Source: an uncultured Duganella sp. (GTDB lineage: Bacteria > Pseudomonadota > Gammaproteobacteria > Burkholderiales > Burkholderiaceae). From it: DNA of 38,996 nt. Every line of letters begins with the position of its first letter. The first letter of the stretch is position 1. Made by a program: the position numbers and the translations under genes. Below are positions 25,383-32,499 of this stretch, piece by piece. The stretch is from assembly GCA_946482635.1 (NCBI GenBank), contig CAMLSG010000019.1:1-38996 (forward strand). The letters run 5' to 3'. The notes beneath the pieces were generated by a model, which saw nothing but the letters and a program-made list of their open reading frames with translations, searched no databases and was not told where the DNA came from.

Positions 25383-26222
25383 ATGACGAAACCGAAAGTC
25401 CATTTCGCTCACGCGAACAGTTACCCGGCAGGGACCTACCGCCAATTCTTCGAGTACCTCGGCCAGGATTTCGAAGTACAGGCGCTCGATATGCATGGCC
25501 ATAACCCGCGCTACCCGGTGGAAGATGGCTGGGCCAGGCTGGTCGAGGAACTGATCGATGAGCTGGAATCCCGTTATCGCAAAGAGCCGGTGATCCTGGT
25601 CGGCCACTCGCTGGGCGGCTTGCTCAGCCTGATGGCTGCCGCCAAGCGCCCGGAGCTGGTGCGCTGCGTGGTCATGCTCGACTCCCCGGTCGTTGCCGGC
25701 TGGCGCGCCAATGTATGGCGCCTGTTCAAGGGCACCCGTTTCTCCGACCGCTACTCGCCGGCACGCTTTTCGATCAAGCGCCGCAATGTCTGGTCCAGCC
25801 ACAAGGAAGCGCTGCGCCACTTCGCCAGCAAGGAAATGTTCGGCGCCTGGGCGCCCGGCGTCCTGCAGGATTACCTGGAGCATGGCCTGGTCGAGCACCC
25901 TGAGGGCGTGCAGCTGCGCTTCAGCCGCGAAACCGAAACCGCCATCTACCGCACCCTGCCGCACCATATCGGCACGCTGGTGCGAGGCCAGTTCCCCGTG
26001 CCCATTGCATACGTGGCGGGCGATAACTCGATGGAGAACCGCCAGGCGGGCCTGGAGCACACCCGCAAGCTGGTTGGCCGCAACTTCCGCATGATGCGCG
26101 GTTCCCACCTGTTCCCGATGGAGATGCCGCGCCTTGCGGCTGAAATGACACGCGATTTGATTCGCCAGATGCTGGGCAGCGAGCTTCAGGCCGGCGAGGC
26201 GCCCCAGCGCATGCGCGCCTGA
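25383..26222 (+). CDS. alpha/beta hydrolase
   Basis: A 279-residue alpha/beta-hydrolase fold protein. The nucleophile elbow GHSLGG is seen in EPVILVGHSLGGLLSLMAA. The oxyanion region is near FAHANSYPAGTYRQFF, and the catalytic His is in MMRGSHLFPMEMP. An acid is plausible in VAGDNSMENR. The substrate is unknown; esterase or thioesterase activity is the usual guess. There is no signal peptide, so it is cytosolic. The C-terminal 20 residues are poorly structured. It lies 41 bases upstream of dcd in the same direction, so co-transcription is possible. Confidence 0.88.
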   Translation: MTKPKVHFAHANSYPAGTYRQFFEYLGQDFEVQALDMHGHNPRYPVEDGWARLVEELIDELESRYRKEPVILVGHSLGGLLSLMAAAKRPELVRCVVMLDSPVVAGWRANVWRLFKGTRFSDRYSPARFSIKRRNVWSSHKEALRHFASKEMFGAWAPGVLQDYLEHGLVEHPEGVQLRFSRETETAIYRTLPHHIGTLVRGQFPVPIAYVAGDNSMENRQAGLEHTRKLVGRNFRMMRGSHLFPMEMPRLAAEMTRDLIRQMLGSELQAGEAPQRMRA

Positions 26223-26263
26223 TGTAAAATCCGCACCATTATTTAAACCAGAAAGCACCTGCG

Positions 26264-26830
26264 ATGACGATTAAAAGCGACAAATGGATACGCCGCATGG
26301 CGGAACAACACGGCATGATCGAGCCGTATGAGCCCGGCCAGGTACGCGCCGTGGACGGCCGCAAGGTGATTTCCTACGGCACTTCCTCCTACGGCTACGA
26401 CATTCGCTGCGCCGACGAATTCAAGGTGTTCACCAACATCAACAGCACCATTGTCGATCCGAAGAACTTCGATTCGAACTCCTTCGTCGACGTGAAAAGC
26501 GATGTCTGCATCATTCCGCCGAATTCCTTCGCGCTGGCCCGTACCATTGAATACTTCCGCATTCCGCGCAATGTGCTGACCGTTTGCCTGGGCAAGTCGA
26601 CCTATGCGCGCTGCGGCATCATCGTCAACGTGACCCCGTTCGAACCCGAGTGGGAAGGCTATGTGACGCTGGAGTTCTCGAACACCACCCCGCTGCCGGC
26701 CAAGATCTATGCCGGCGAAGGCTGCGCCCAGGTGCTGTTCTTCGAGAGCGACGAAATCTGCGAAACCTCGTACAAGGACCGCAACGGCAAATACCAGGGC
26801 CAGCATGGCGTGACCCTGCCGAAGGCTTAA
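26264..26830 (+). CDS. dcd: dCTP deaminase
   Basis: A 188-residue enzyme of exactly the family length. It deaminates dCTP to dUTP, feeding thymidylate synthesis. The conserved active-site block is present as [19 protein letters not shown], followed by [20 protein letters not shown] and [10 protein letters not shown]. The N-terminal [20 protein letters not shown] is also typical of the proteobacterial enzyme. It converges on the sensor kinase gene with only 3 bases between stops. Confidence 0.96.
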   Translation: MTIKSDKWIRRMAEQHGMIEPYEPGQVRAVDGRKVISYGTSSYGYDIRCADEFKVFTNINSTIVDPKNFDSNSFVDVKSDVCIIPPNSFALARTIEYFRIPRNVLTVCLGKSTYARCGIIVNVTPFEPEWEGYVTLEFSNTTPLPAKIYAGEGCAQVLFFESDEICETSYKDRNGKYQGQHGVTLPKA

Positions 26831-26833
26831 GCG

Positions 26834-28453
26834 TCAGGCATTGAGCAAAGGGAGCGAGAGCTCCACACAAAGCCCGCCGCCGCTCCGATTGGCGGCGGCG
26901 ATGCGGCCGCCGTGCTGCTGCACCACCTGCTGGGCGATTGCCAGCCCCAGTCCATGTCCATCCACGTCCTTTTCCGTGCTGCTGCTGCGGTAGAAGGGCT
27001 GGAAAATTTTCCCCAGGTCTTCCTGCGCCACGCCAGGGCCGCTGTCCATGACGCGGATGCGGATGAAGCGCGCGTCCAGCGCGGTTTCCACTTCGACTTT
27101 GCCGCCGGCGGGGCTGTGCTTGATGGCGTTGCGGACGACGTTTTCGATGGCGCGCGCCAGAAGTTCAGGCTGGCCGGTCAGTTGGGCATCGGCGGTGCTG
27201 CTGAACTGCACAGCGCGGCCGTTGCTGGCTGCTTCGAACTGCGCATCCTGCAGGATGTCGTCGAGCAGTTCGCCGATGCTGAATTCCTGCTTCGGTGCGT
27301 CGAAGGCCCCCGCTTCCAGGCGCGACAGGGTAAGCAGTTCGCCGACCAGCTTGTCCATCCGCACGCTTTCGCGCTCGATCCGTTCCATTGACGCTGCAGC
27401 CTTCTCGGGCTGCTGGTGGGCCAGGCCGATGGCTGCCTGCAGGCGCGCCAGCGGGGAGCGCAATTCGTGCGAGACGTCGTGCAGGAGGTTCTTCTGGCCA
27501 TCCAGCAAGCTGCGCAGGCGGCTGGTCATGCGGTCGAAATCGCGGCCGAGGGTAGTGAGCTCGTCGCCGCCGGCGCGTGGCTTGGCGGTGAAGCGCGGCG
27601 AGAGGTCGCCGCTGGCTGCCGCGTCGAAGGCCTGGCGCAAAGCGCGGATGGGACGCGCGAAATACCATGCGAGCAATGCAGCGAACAACAGGCTTGCCAG
27701 CACGGCGGCGCCAATGGGGATGAAAGGCGTCAAGGGGCGGAAGCGGGGCGGGGGACCGCCAGGGTCGCCGCGGCCGGGTTCGGCGCCTGGGCCGGCGCCC
27801 GGACCTGCGGCTGGAACTGGGCCTTGGCCTGCAACCGGTCCGGCGCCTGTACCCGGCCTTGGGCCAGGCTCGGCGCCTGGTGGCGGCGCGGGGTACTGCG
27901 TTTCCGCAGGGGCGCGCGCACTGCGGGGGCCATCGGGCTGAGGCCCCGAAGGGCGGCGACCGTCCTGGCGGCGGAAGGCGCGCGGGTCGAGGCCGGGAAT
28001 GCCCGATCCTGCAAGCAGGGTACGGGAGTCGGGGGCGTCGAGCGCCCCCTGGTGTCGCCGCGAAGGCAGGAACAGCAGGTAGCGCTGGCCGTCTGGCGCG
28101 GTCACCTGGCGCACGCCGCGCGGGTCCGGGCTGGCCAGCATCTTGTGCGCTTCCGACAGCATGCTCGGTGTCGTGATGCGCCCCAGGAGCTCCTTGCCGT
28201 CATCGCCGACGGCATACACGCGGTGCCGCGGCATGTTTTCCAATAGCTGGCGCAGGCCGCCGGTGCCGCCAAAGGCCAGGGTGGCAGCAGCGGATTCGAT
28301 CGACATTTCCGCCGGCGGGCCGGTTTCGATATCCGACGGCCGCGCTTCGGCAGCCGCGCGCGCCTTGAGCCAGATGGCGCCGCCGATTGCGGCGGTGGCC
28401 GCGACCTGGGCGAGCAGGATCGAAAAGAAGAACTTCCAGAACAGGCGGCCCAC
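26834..28453 (-). CDS. CpxA-like sensor histidine kinase with Pro/Gly-rich periplasmic insert
   Basis: A 539-residue kinase starting at GTG 28453, 3 bases after the response-regulator stop. The order is: helix 1 (FWKFFFSILLAQVAATAAIG), periplasmic sensor with VYAVGDDGKELLGRITTP, then a stretch of about 75 residues made mostly of Pro, Gly and Ala (residues about 165-240). Helix 2 follows (PIGAAVLASLLFAALLAWYF), then HAMP, the dimerisation helix with phospho-acceptor His329 (HDVSHELRSPLAR), and the ATPase with NVVRNAIKHSP, DSGPGVA and GHGLGLAIAQQ. Its place beside a CpxR-like regulator and Spy-like target supports an envelope-stress role. The low-complexity insert is unusual for CpxA. Confidence 0.9.
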   Translation of the reverse strand: MGRLFWKFFFSILLAQVAATAAIGGAIWLKARAAAEARPSDIETGPPAEMSIESAAATLAFGGTGGLRQLLENMPRHRVYAVGDDGKELLGRITTPSMLSEAHKMLASPDPRGVRQVTAPDGQRYLLFLPSRRHQGALDAPDSRTLLAGSGIPGLDPRAFRRQDGRRPSGPQPDGPRSARAPAETQYPAPPPGAEPGPRPGTGAGPVAGQGPVPAAGPGAGPGAEPGRGDPGGPPPRFRPLTPFIPIGAAVLASLLFAALLAWYFARPIRALRQAFDAAASGDLSPRFTAKPRAGGDELTTLGRDFDRMTSRLRSLLDGQKNLLHDVSHELRSPLARLQAAIGLAHQQPEKAAASMERIERESVRMDKLVGELLTLSRLEAGAFDAPKQEFSIGELLDDILQDAQFEAASNGRAVQFSSTADAQLTGQPELLARAIENVVRNAIKHSPAGGKVEVETALDARFIRIRVMDSGPGVAQEDLGKIFQPFYRSSSTEKDVDGHGLGLAIAQQVVQQHGGRIAAANRSGGGLCVELSLPLLNA

Positions 28454-28456
28454 GGC

Positions 28457-29149
28457 TTACTCCCGGATCAACTGGTAGCCGAGGCGGTACACGGTTTGCA
28501 GGCAGGAGCGTCCGTCCGAAATGGAGCCCAGCTTGTGGCGCAAGCTGCTCATATGCACGTCGATATTGCGGTCGAAGCGCGCCATCGGACGCCCCAGTCC
28601 CTGTTCGGACAGCACGTTCTTGCTCACCGGCTTGCCCGCATTGCGCGCCAACACCTCGAGCAGGTTGAATTCAGTGCTGGTCAGCTCCAGCGGCAGGCCG
28701 CCCCAGGCCGCGCGGCGCTGCTCGGGCCACATGGTGAGCTGGCCGACAACCAGCGGCCCGGAGCCGGTATCCGGCACCGCTTGCGTGCGGCGCAGGATGG
28801 CCCGGATGCGTGCCGTCAGCTCGCGAGGCGTGCATGGCTTGGTGACGTAATCGTCCGCACCCAGTTCAAGGCCGACAATGCGGTCGGTATCGTCGCCGCG
28901 CGCGGTCAGCATCAGGATCGGCATCTGGCTCACGGCGCGGATGCGGCGCAGCGTTTCGAGGCCGTTCATGCGCGGCATCATCACATCGAGTACCGCAATG
29001 GCAAATGCCCCCGTCAATGCGGAGGAAGTGCCGGTTTCGCCATCGTGGGCGGTGCTGACCTCGAAGCCTTCCTGTGCCAGGTATTCCTGGAACATCCCGA
29101 CCAGCTCGACGTCATCGTCAATCAATAGGACCTTGTTCATGGGGTCCAT
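28457..29149 (-). CDS. cpxR: CpxR-like response regulator (OmpR/PhoB family)
   Basis: A 230-residue regulator. The receiver domain has LLIDDD, phospho-acceptor Asp55 in VLDVMMPRMNG, Thr in MLTARG and Lys in YVTKP. The C-terminal winged helix has ELTSTEFNLLEVLA, then RFDRNIDVHMSSLRHKLG and VYRLGYQLI. The wording LTARGDDTDRIVGLELGADDY and GRPMARFDRNIDVH follows E. coli CpxR closely. The start may be ATG 29149 or the in-frame ATG at 29140 (MNKVLLIDDD, the usual CpxR start). CpxR-type boxes lie directly upstream, so positive autoregulation is likely. Confidence 0.92.
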   Translation of the reverse strand: MDPMNKVLLIDDDVELVGMFQEYLAQEGFEVSTAHDGETGTSSALTGAFAIAVLDVMMPRMNGLETLRRIRAVSQMPILMLTARGDDTDRIVGLELGADDYVTKPCTPRELTARIRAILRRTQAVPDTGSGPLVVGQLTMWPEQRRAAWGGLPLELTSTEFNLLEVLARNAGKPVSKNVLSEQGLGRPMARFDRNIDVHMSSLRHKLGSISDGRSCLQTVYRLGYQLIRE

Positions 29150-29182
29150 GATAACAAATCGTTCCTGCCGCGTTCTTCCATC

Positions 29183-29218
29183 TTTACACGTTTTTACCTG
29201 CTACTTACGGCGCTTTAC
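29183..29218. promoter_or_regulatory. two CpxR-type boxes in the divergent regulatory region
   Basis: The known CpxR site is GTAAA-N5-GTAAA. On the minus strand this window shows a perfect match at 29183-29197 (half-sites 29183-29187 and 29193-29197). A second site at 29204-29218 has one mismatch (half-site GTAAG at 29204-29208, GTAAA at 29214-29218). The four half-sites begin at 29183, 29193, 29204 and 29214, so they lie on one face of the helix. The region sits between cpxR and the Spy/CpxP-like gene and can serve both. No clear sigma-70 core elements were pinned down. Confidence 0.8.
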
Positions 29219-29267
29219 AGGCTGTAGCCAGAGAATGGAATCTCACCATCACCACTGGAGATTCACA

Positions 29268-29765
29268 ATGAACAAAAGCAAATTGATCCAGCTGCTGCTG
29301 GCCGCCGCCATGGCGCTGCCGCTGCTGGCCCGTGCAGAAGAAGGCCTGGCGCCGGAAGGCGACCATCCGCCGCTGGCTGGCCCCCGGGGTGAAGGCCCAC
29401 GCGGCGAATTCCCTGGCGGCCGCTTTGGCGGGCGTGGCTTGCCATTCCTGCATGGACTGGAATTGTCGGAAAGCCAAGAGGACAAGCTGTTCCAGCTGAT
29501 GCACAACCAAGCGCCTTATCTGCGCGAACAGCAGCGCGCCCACGACAAGGCGATGCGCGCCCTGCATGAGATGCGCGACGCCGAGAAATTCGACGACGCA
29601 GCTGCCGCCAAGCTGGTGCAAGCCGCAGCGCAAGCGGAAGCCAACCTGGCACTGGCCCATATCCGTACCCACCAAAAGGTGCTGGCCCTGCTGACGCCTG
29701 AGCAGCGCAAGCAACTGGACGAACGCAAGGCGCGTCGACAACAAGGAGGCTTCAATGAACGTTAA
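29268..29765 (+). CDS. Spy/CpxP-like periplasmic stress protein
   Basis: A 165-residue protein starting at ATG 29268 behind GGAG. MNKSKLIQLLLAAAMALPLLARA is a Sec signal peptide. A Gly/Pro/Arg-rich segment follows (residues 30-58). Next comes an all-helical region with LELSESQEDKLFQLMHNQAPYL and the family's LTPEQRKQLDERKARRQ near the end, matching the LTxxQ motifs of Spy and CpxP. Such proteins act as periplasmic chaperones, and CpxP also damps CpxA. The location opposite cpxR with shared CpxR boxes fits this. The gene overlaps the next one by 11 bases. Confidence 0.85.
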   Translation: MNKSKLIQLLLAAAMALPLLARAEEGLAPEGDHPPLAGPRGEGPRGEFPGGRFGGRGLPFLHGLELSESQEDKLFQLMHNQAPYLREQQRAHDKAMRALHEMRDAEKFDDAAAAKLVQAAAQAEANLALAHIRTHQKVLALLTPEQRKQLDERKARRQQGGFNER

Positions 29766-30297
29766 TTCGATCAGCTACAGCAGCTACACCAGCCAGCTTT
29801 CCACCGGCGGCAGCGACCAGGCACGCCAGGCGCCGCCGCCACCGCCGCCCGGTCCGCCGCCGGGCGAGGGCGGTTTCGTCAACGCGATCGGCTCGGCGCT
29901 GGAATCGCTGGGCGTGACCGACGTTGCCTCCACCGACAAGGACAGCGCGGCATCTGCCCTGGGCAGCTTCCTGCAGGAGCTGATGACATCCCTGCACGAG
30001 CAGGGCGAGGCAAACGGCGCCAACAACGTCAGCGGCGCGCAGGGCGAGGGTCCGGGCGGCCCGGGCGGTCCCGGCCGCCTGGCGGAAGACCTGCAAAGCC
30101 TGATCTCCTCGCTGCAAAGCGACGCGCCGGAAAGCGGTGATGCTTCGTCGCTGGAGACTTCGTTCTCATCGCTGCTGTCCGCACTCGGCGCCGACAACAG
30201 CGATTCGCAGTCCAAGCTGGCCAGCTTCCTGCAGGCGCTGGCGGACAAGCTGCCGCAGGCGGGCAGCAGCGGCAACCTGATTAATACCACGGCATAA
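29755..30297 (+). CDS. low-complexity Pro/Gly/Ser-rich protein in the Cpx-linked operon
   Basis: 180 residues, not recognised. The ATG at 29755 has a perfect AAGGAGG and lies inside the end of the Spy-like gene. The N-terminus MNVNSISYSSYTSQLS has no signal peptide. A run of six prolines plus PGPPPGEGG follows at residues about 27-40. The remainder alternates acidic Ser/Leu-rich helices (SALESLGVTDVAS, LAEDLQSLISSLQSD, FSSLLSALGADN, LASFLQALADKLP) with a Gly/Pro linker. The four Leu-rich segments of similar spacing look like degenerate internal repeats. Coupled translation with the Spy-like gene suggests a related job. Function unknown. Confidence 0.7.
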   Translation: MNVNSISYSSYTSQLSTGGSDQARQAPPPPPPGPPPGEGGFVNAIGSALESLGVTDVASTDKDSAASALGSFLQELMTSLHEQGEANGANNVSGAQGEGPGGPGGPGRLAEDLQSLISSLQSDAPESGDASSLETSFSSLLSALGADNSDSQSKLASFLQALADKLPQAGSSGNLINTTA

Positions 30298-30310
30298 AAA
30301 GGAGAACCCT

Positions 30311-31171
30311 ATGGACGCGCATGACCACGGCCTGGCCGCAGACCTGGAAGCAATGATGAACATGGGCAGCACCCGCCGCCGCTCGTTGCGGTGGCTGCTG
30401 GCCGGCGCGGCCACGCTGCCGCTGATTGCCTGCGGCGGCGGCTCGGACAGCACCAGCACCGACAGCAGCAGTTCCAGCAGCGGCAGCAGCACGGGCAGCG
30501 GCAGCACCGGCACCACGAGCGGAAGCTGCACCGTCATTCCGGAAGAAACCGGCGGGCCGTATCCGGGCGATGGCACCAACAGCAATGCCAGCGGCATCGT
30601 CAACGTGCTGACGCAAACCGGCGTGGTGCGCAGCGACATCCGCAGCAGCTTCAATGGCGCGAGCGGGACGGCCGCCGGCATCCCGCTGACGATCAAGTTG
30701 AAGATCGTCAACGCCAACAACAGCTGCGGCGCAGCCGGCGAATTCGCGGTCTACCTGTGGCACTGCGACCGCGAGGGCCGCTACTCCCTGTATTCCAGCG
30801 GCGTGACGGACCAGAACTACCTGCGCGGGGTGCAGGGTGCGGACGCCAATGGCGACCTGTCGTTCACCACCATCTTCCCCGGGTGCTATGACGGCCGCAT
30901 GCCGCACGTGCATTTCGAGGTGTATCGCAGCCTGGCGCAAAGCACCAGCGCCTCCAACCGCATCAAGACTTCGCAATTCACCTTCCCGATGGCGACGCTG
31001 AACGAAGTCTATGCCACCTCGGGTTACAGCAGCTCCGCAAGCAACCTGGCGCGCATCAGCTATGCCACCGACAATATCTTCAGCGATGGCTACTCGCTGC
31101 AACTTGTCACTATCAGCGGCAATGTCACCGACGGCTATGTCGCCACCTTGACGGTGGCTGTCGCCGCCTGA
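30311..31171 (+). CDS. Tat-exported lipoprotein, intradiol ring-cleavage dioxygenase-like
   Basis: A 286-residue protein starting at ATG 30311 behind AAGGAGAA. The leader has TRRRSLRWLLAGAATLP and ends LIAC, giving a twin-arginine-type lipoprotein signal. A Ser/Thr/Gly linker follows (residues about 44-75). The domain then shows the intradiol dioxygenase pattern EETGGPYPGDG, with candidate Fe(III) ligands Tyr in CDREGRYSLYS, Tyr in FPGCYDGRMPH and two His in PHVHFEVY. All four ligands of the protocatechuate/catechol dioxygenase family can be placed. An enzyme or iron-binding protein at the membrane surface is expected, with unknown aromatic substrate. It is probably third in the Cpx-linked operon. 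Confidence 0.86.
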   Translation: MDAHDHGLAADLEAMMNMGSTRRRSLRWLLAGAATLPLIACGGGSDSTSTDSSSSSSGSSTGSGSTGTTSGSCTVIPEETGGPYPGDGTNSNASGIVNVLTQTGVVRSDIRSSFNGASGTAAGIPLTIKLKIVNANNSCGAAGEFAVYLWHCDREGRYSLYSSGVTDQNYLRGVQGADANGDLSFTTIFPGCYDGRMPHVHFEVYRSLAQSTSASNRIKTSQFTFPMATLNEVYATSGYSSSASNLARISYATDNIFSDGYSLQLVTISGNVTDGYVATLTVAVAA

Positions 31172-31181
31172 TCATCCCAAC

Positions 31182-31216
31182 GGGCGAAGCCGGCTTCGCC
31201 CCGCTTCCCCGTTTTT
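31182..31216 (+). terminator. probable terminator after the dioxygenase gene
   Basis: A perfect 20-base palindrome (arms GGGCGAAGCC at 31182-31191 and GGCTTCGCCC at 31192-31201) is followed ten bases later by TTTTT (31212-31216). The gap before the T-run makes it an imperfect intrinsic terminator. It lies 11 bases after the stop codon and ahead of the sigma-54 promoter, so it would insulate the Cpx-linked operon from the next cluster. Confidence 0.45.
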
Positions 31217-31245
31217 CGCCATTTCCCGAAACCGCTTTCGCCGCG

Positions 31246-31275
31246 GCCAGCGCCACCCGAGGGGGCGGCGCTGGC
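31246..31275. repeat. inverted repeat overlapping the -24 element of the sigma-54 promoter
   Basis: Nine-base arms GCCAGCGCC (31246-31254) and GGCGCTGGC (31267-31275) flank a 12-base GC-rich loop. The right arm covers the TGGC of the -24 element. A smaller repeat CGAAA/TTTCG lies just upstream at 31227-31240. These could be protein-binding sites or a hairpin on upstream transcripts. A typical activator site would lie further upstream, so the role is uncertain. Confidence 0.5.
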
Positions 31276-31287
31276 ACACGCCTTGCA
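31272..31287 (+). promoter_or_regulatory. consensus sigma-54 (RpoN) promoter of the right-hand cluster
   Basis: TGGCAC at 31272-31277 and TTGCA at 31283-31287 are separated by exactly 5 bases, preceded by C, which matches the -24/-12 consensus YTGGCAC-N5-TTGCW at every conserved position. The predicted start is near 31298, leaving a leader of about 24 bases that contains GGAG at 31313-31316 before the ATG at 31322. Sigma-54 promoters need an enhancer-binding activator, and a Fis-type C-terminus fitting such a protein lies at the far end of the cluster. Confidence 0.85.
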
Positions 31288-31321
31288 ATACTCCCTGCAT
31301 GGTTTAGGTATTGGAGAAAGC

Positions 31322-32494
31322 ATGGACCGTCTGCTCAGCTATCGGCCGGAACTGGAACTATCGCCGGCGACGCCACAGGCAGCTTGGCGCGATGAAAGCC
31401 TGCCGCAAGCAGCCGAACTGCTGGCGGCGCGCCGCGAGGGCCGCCTGCCGGCCTGGTTCCGCCATGTGGCGCCCGGCCTGGACGGCGTGCTGCCCAGGCT
31501 TGCCGACCAGGTGCTGGCGGCCGGGCCCAAAGCCGGCCGCATGCTCGGCATGGAGCTGGAAGGCCTGAGCGCCGAAGACCGCGAATTCGAAACAGCGCGC
31601 CAGTTCATGCGCTTTGCCGGACTGGCCGCCCGCCGCGCGAGGCAGGCCGCGCGCGGCGATCCGCGCCAGGTGCGGCGCGCCGCGCTGAACATCGCGGCCA
31701 AGCAGTATGCACCGGGGCTGCTTCCCGCCATCGTATCCATCATGGAACGGCATCCCGTTCCACCATCCGCAGCATCACATCAAAGGGGGCTAATCATGCA
31801 TGACATCGACCGTACCACCCTGGAATTCGGCAACGAAACTTCCTATGAAGGCGAGTATGAGTTTGGCGAATCGGAATGGGGCGGCGAAATGGGCCAGCAA
31901 GGGATGCTGACCGAAGCCGAGGAAATGGAACTGGCCAGCGAACTGCTGTCGGTGACCAATGAAGCGGAACTGGAGCAGTTCCTGGGCAGCTTCCTGAAAA
32001 AGGCGGCATCGTTCGCCGGCAATGTGATCCGCTCGCCGGTCGGCAAGGCCATCGGCGGCGCCCTGAAAGGCGTGGCCAAGAAAGCGCTGCCGTTGGCAGG
32101 CGGCGCGATCGGCGGCTACTTCGGCGGTCCGCTGGGCGCCAAGATCGGCAGCGGCCTGGCATCGGCTGCCGGCAGCGCCCTCGGGCTGGAGGCGGAAGGC
32201 GAGATGTCGGGCGAGGACCGTGAATTCGACGGCGCCCGCACCTTCGTGAAGGTGGCTGCCGACACGGTGAATCGCGCGGCCCAGGCGCGGGGCGGCGACC
32301 CGCGCCAGATCGCCATGCAGGCGGCGACGGCGGCCGTGCGCCAGCACGCGCCGGGCCTGCTGGCACGGGCCGGGCAGCAGGGCGGCCAGCAGGGAGCTGC
32401 AGGCCGCGGCGCGGGCGGCATGGCCGGCGCAATGCACGGCAACGCCGGACGCTGGGTGCGCCAGGGCCGCAAAATCGTCCTGTACGGAGCCTGA
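31322..32494 (+). CDS. glycine-zipper protein with two copies of a DREFE-type module
   Basis: 390 residues, not assigned to a named family. Residues 1-158 end in a helical module (EDREFETARQFMRFAG to KQYAPGLL, residues about 85-137). Residues 159-390 restart at an internal Met. They contain an acidic segment, EMELASELL (from residue 201) and EQFLG (218-222), a cationic glycine-zipper stretch (GKAIGGALKGVAKKALP, then repeated Gly spaced by three or four), and a second copy of the module (EDREFDGARTFVKVAA to RQHAPGLL, about 298-350). The tail is Gly-rich and ends GRWVRQGRKIVLYGA. The glycine zipper suggests membrane association. No signal peptide. It is the first gene behind the sigma-54 promoter. 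Confidence 0.75.
   Translation: MDRLLSYRPELELSPATPQAAWRDESLPQAAELLAARREGRLPAWFRHVAPGLDGVLPRLADQVLAAGPKAGRMLGMELEGLSAEDREFETARQFMRFAGLAARRARQAARGDPRQVRRAALNIAAKQYAPGLLPAIVSIMERHPVPPSAASHQRGLIMHDIDRTTLEFGNETSYEGEYEFGESEWGGEMGQQGMLTEAEEMELASELLSVTNEAELEQFLGSFLKKAASFAGNVIRSPVGKAIGGALKGVAKKALPLAGGAIGGYFGGPLGAKIGSGLASAAGSALGLEAEGEMSGEDREFDGARTFVKVAADTVNRAAQARGGDPRQIAMQAATAAVRQHAPGLLARAGQQGGQQGAAGRGAGGMAGAMHGNAGRWVRQGRKIVLYGA
31782..31798 (+). promoter_or_regulatory. internal ribosome-binding site and start within the first cluster gene
   Basis: AAAGGGGG (31782-31789) lies 6 bases before an in-frame ATG (31796-31798) at codon 159. An out-of-frame TAA sits at 31791-31793 between them. A start here would yield a separate 232-residue protein whose layout matches the C-terminal part of the GIY-YIG fusion at 36988. 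The upstream part may once have been, or may still be, a separate product. Confidence 0.55.
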
Positions 32495-32499
32495 GCCAA

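Noticed and set aside
31283..31321. Extension of the first cluster gene to an ATG at 31283
   Set aside because: That codon lies within the -12 element of the sigma-54 promoter, upstream of the predicted transcript start.
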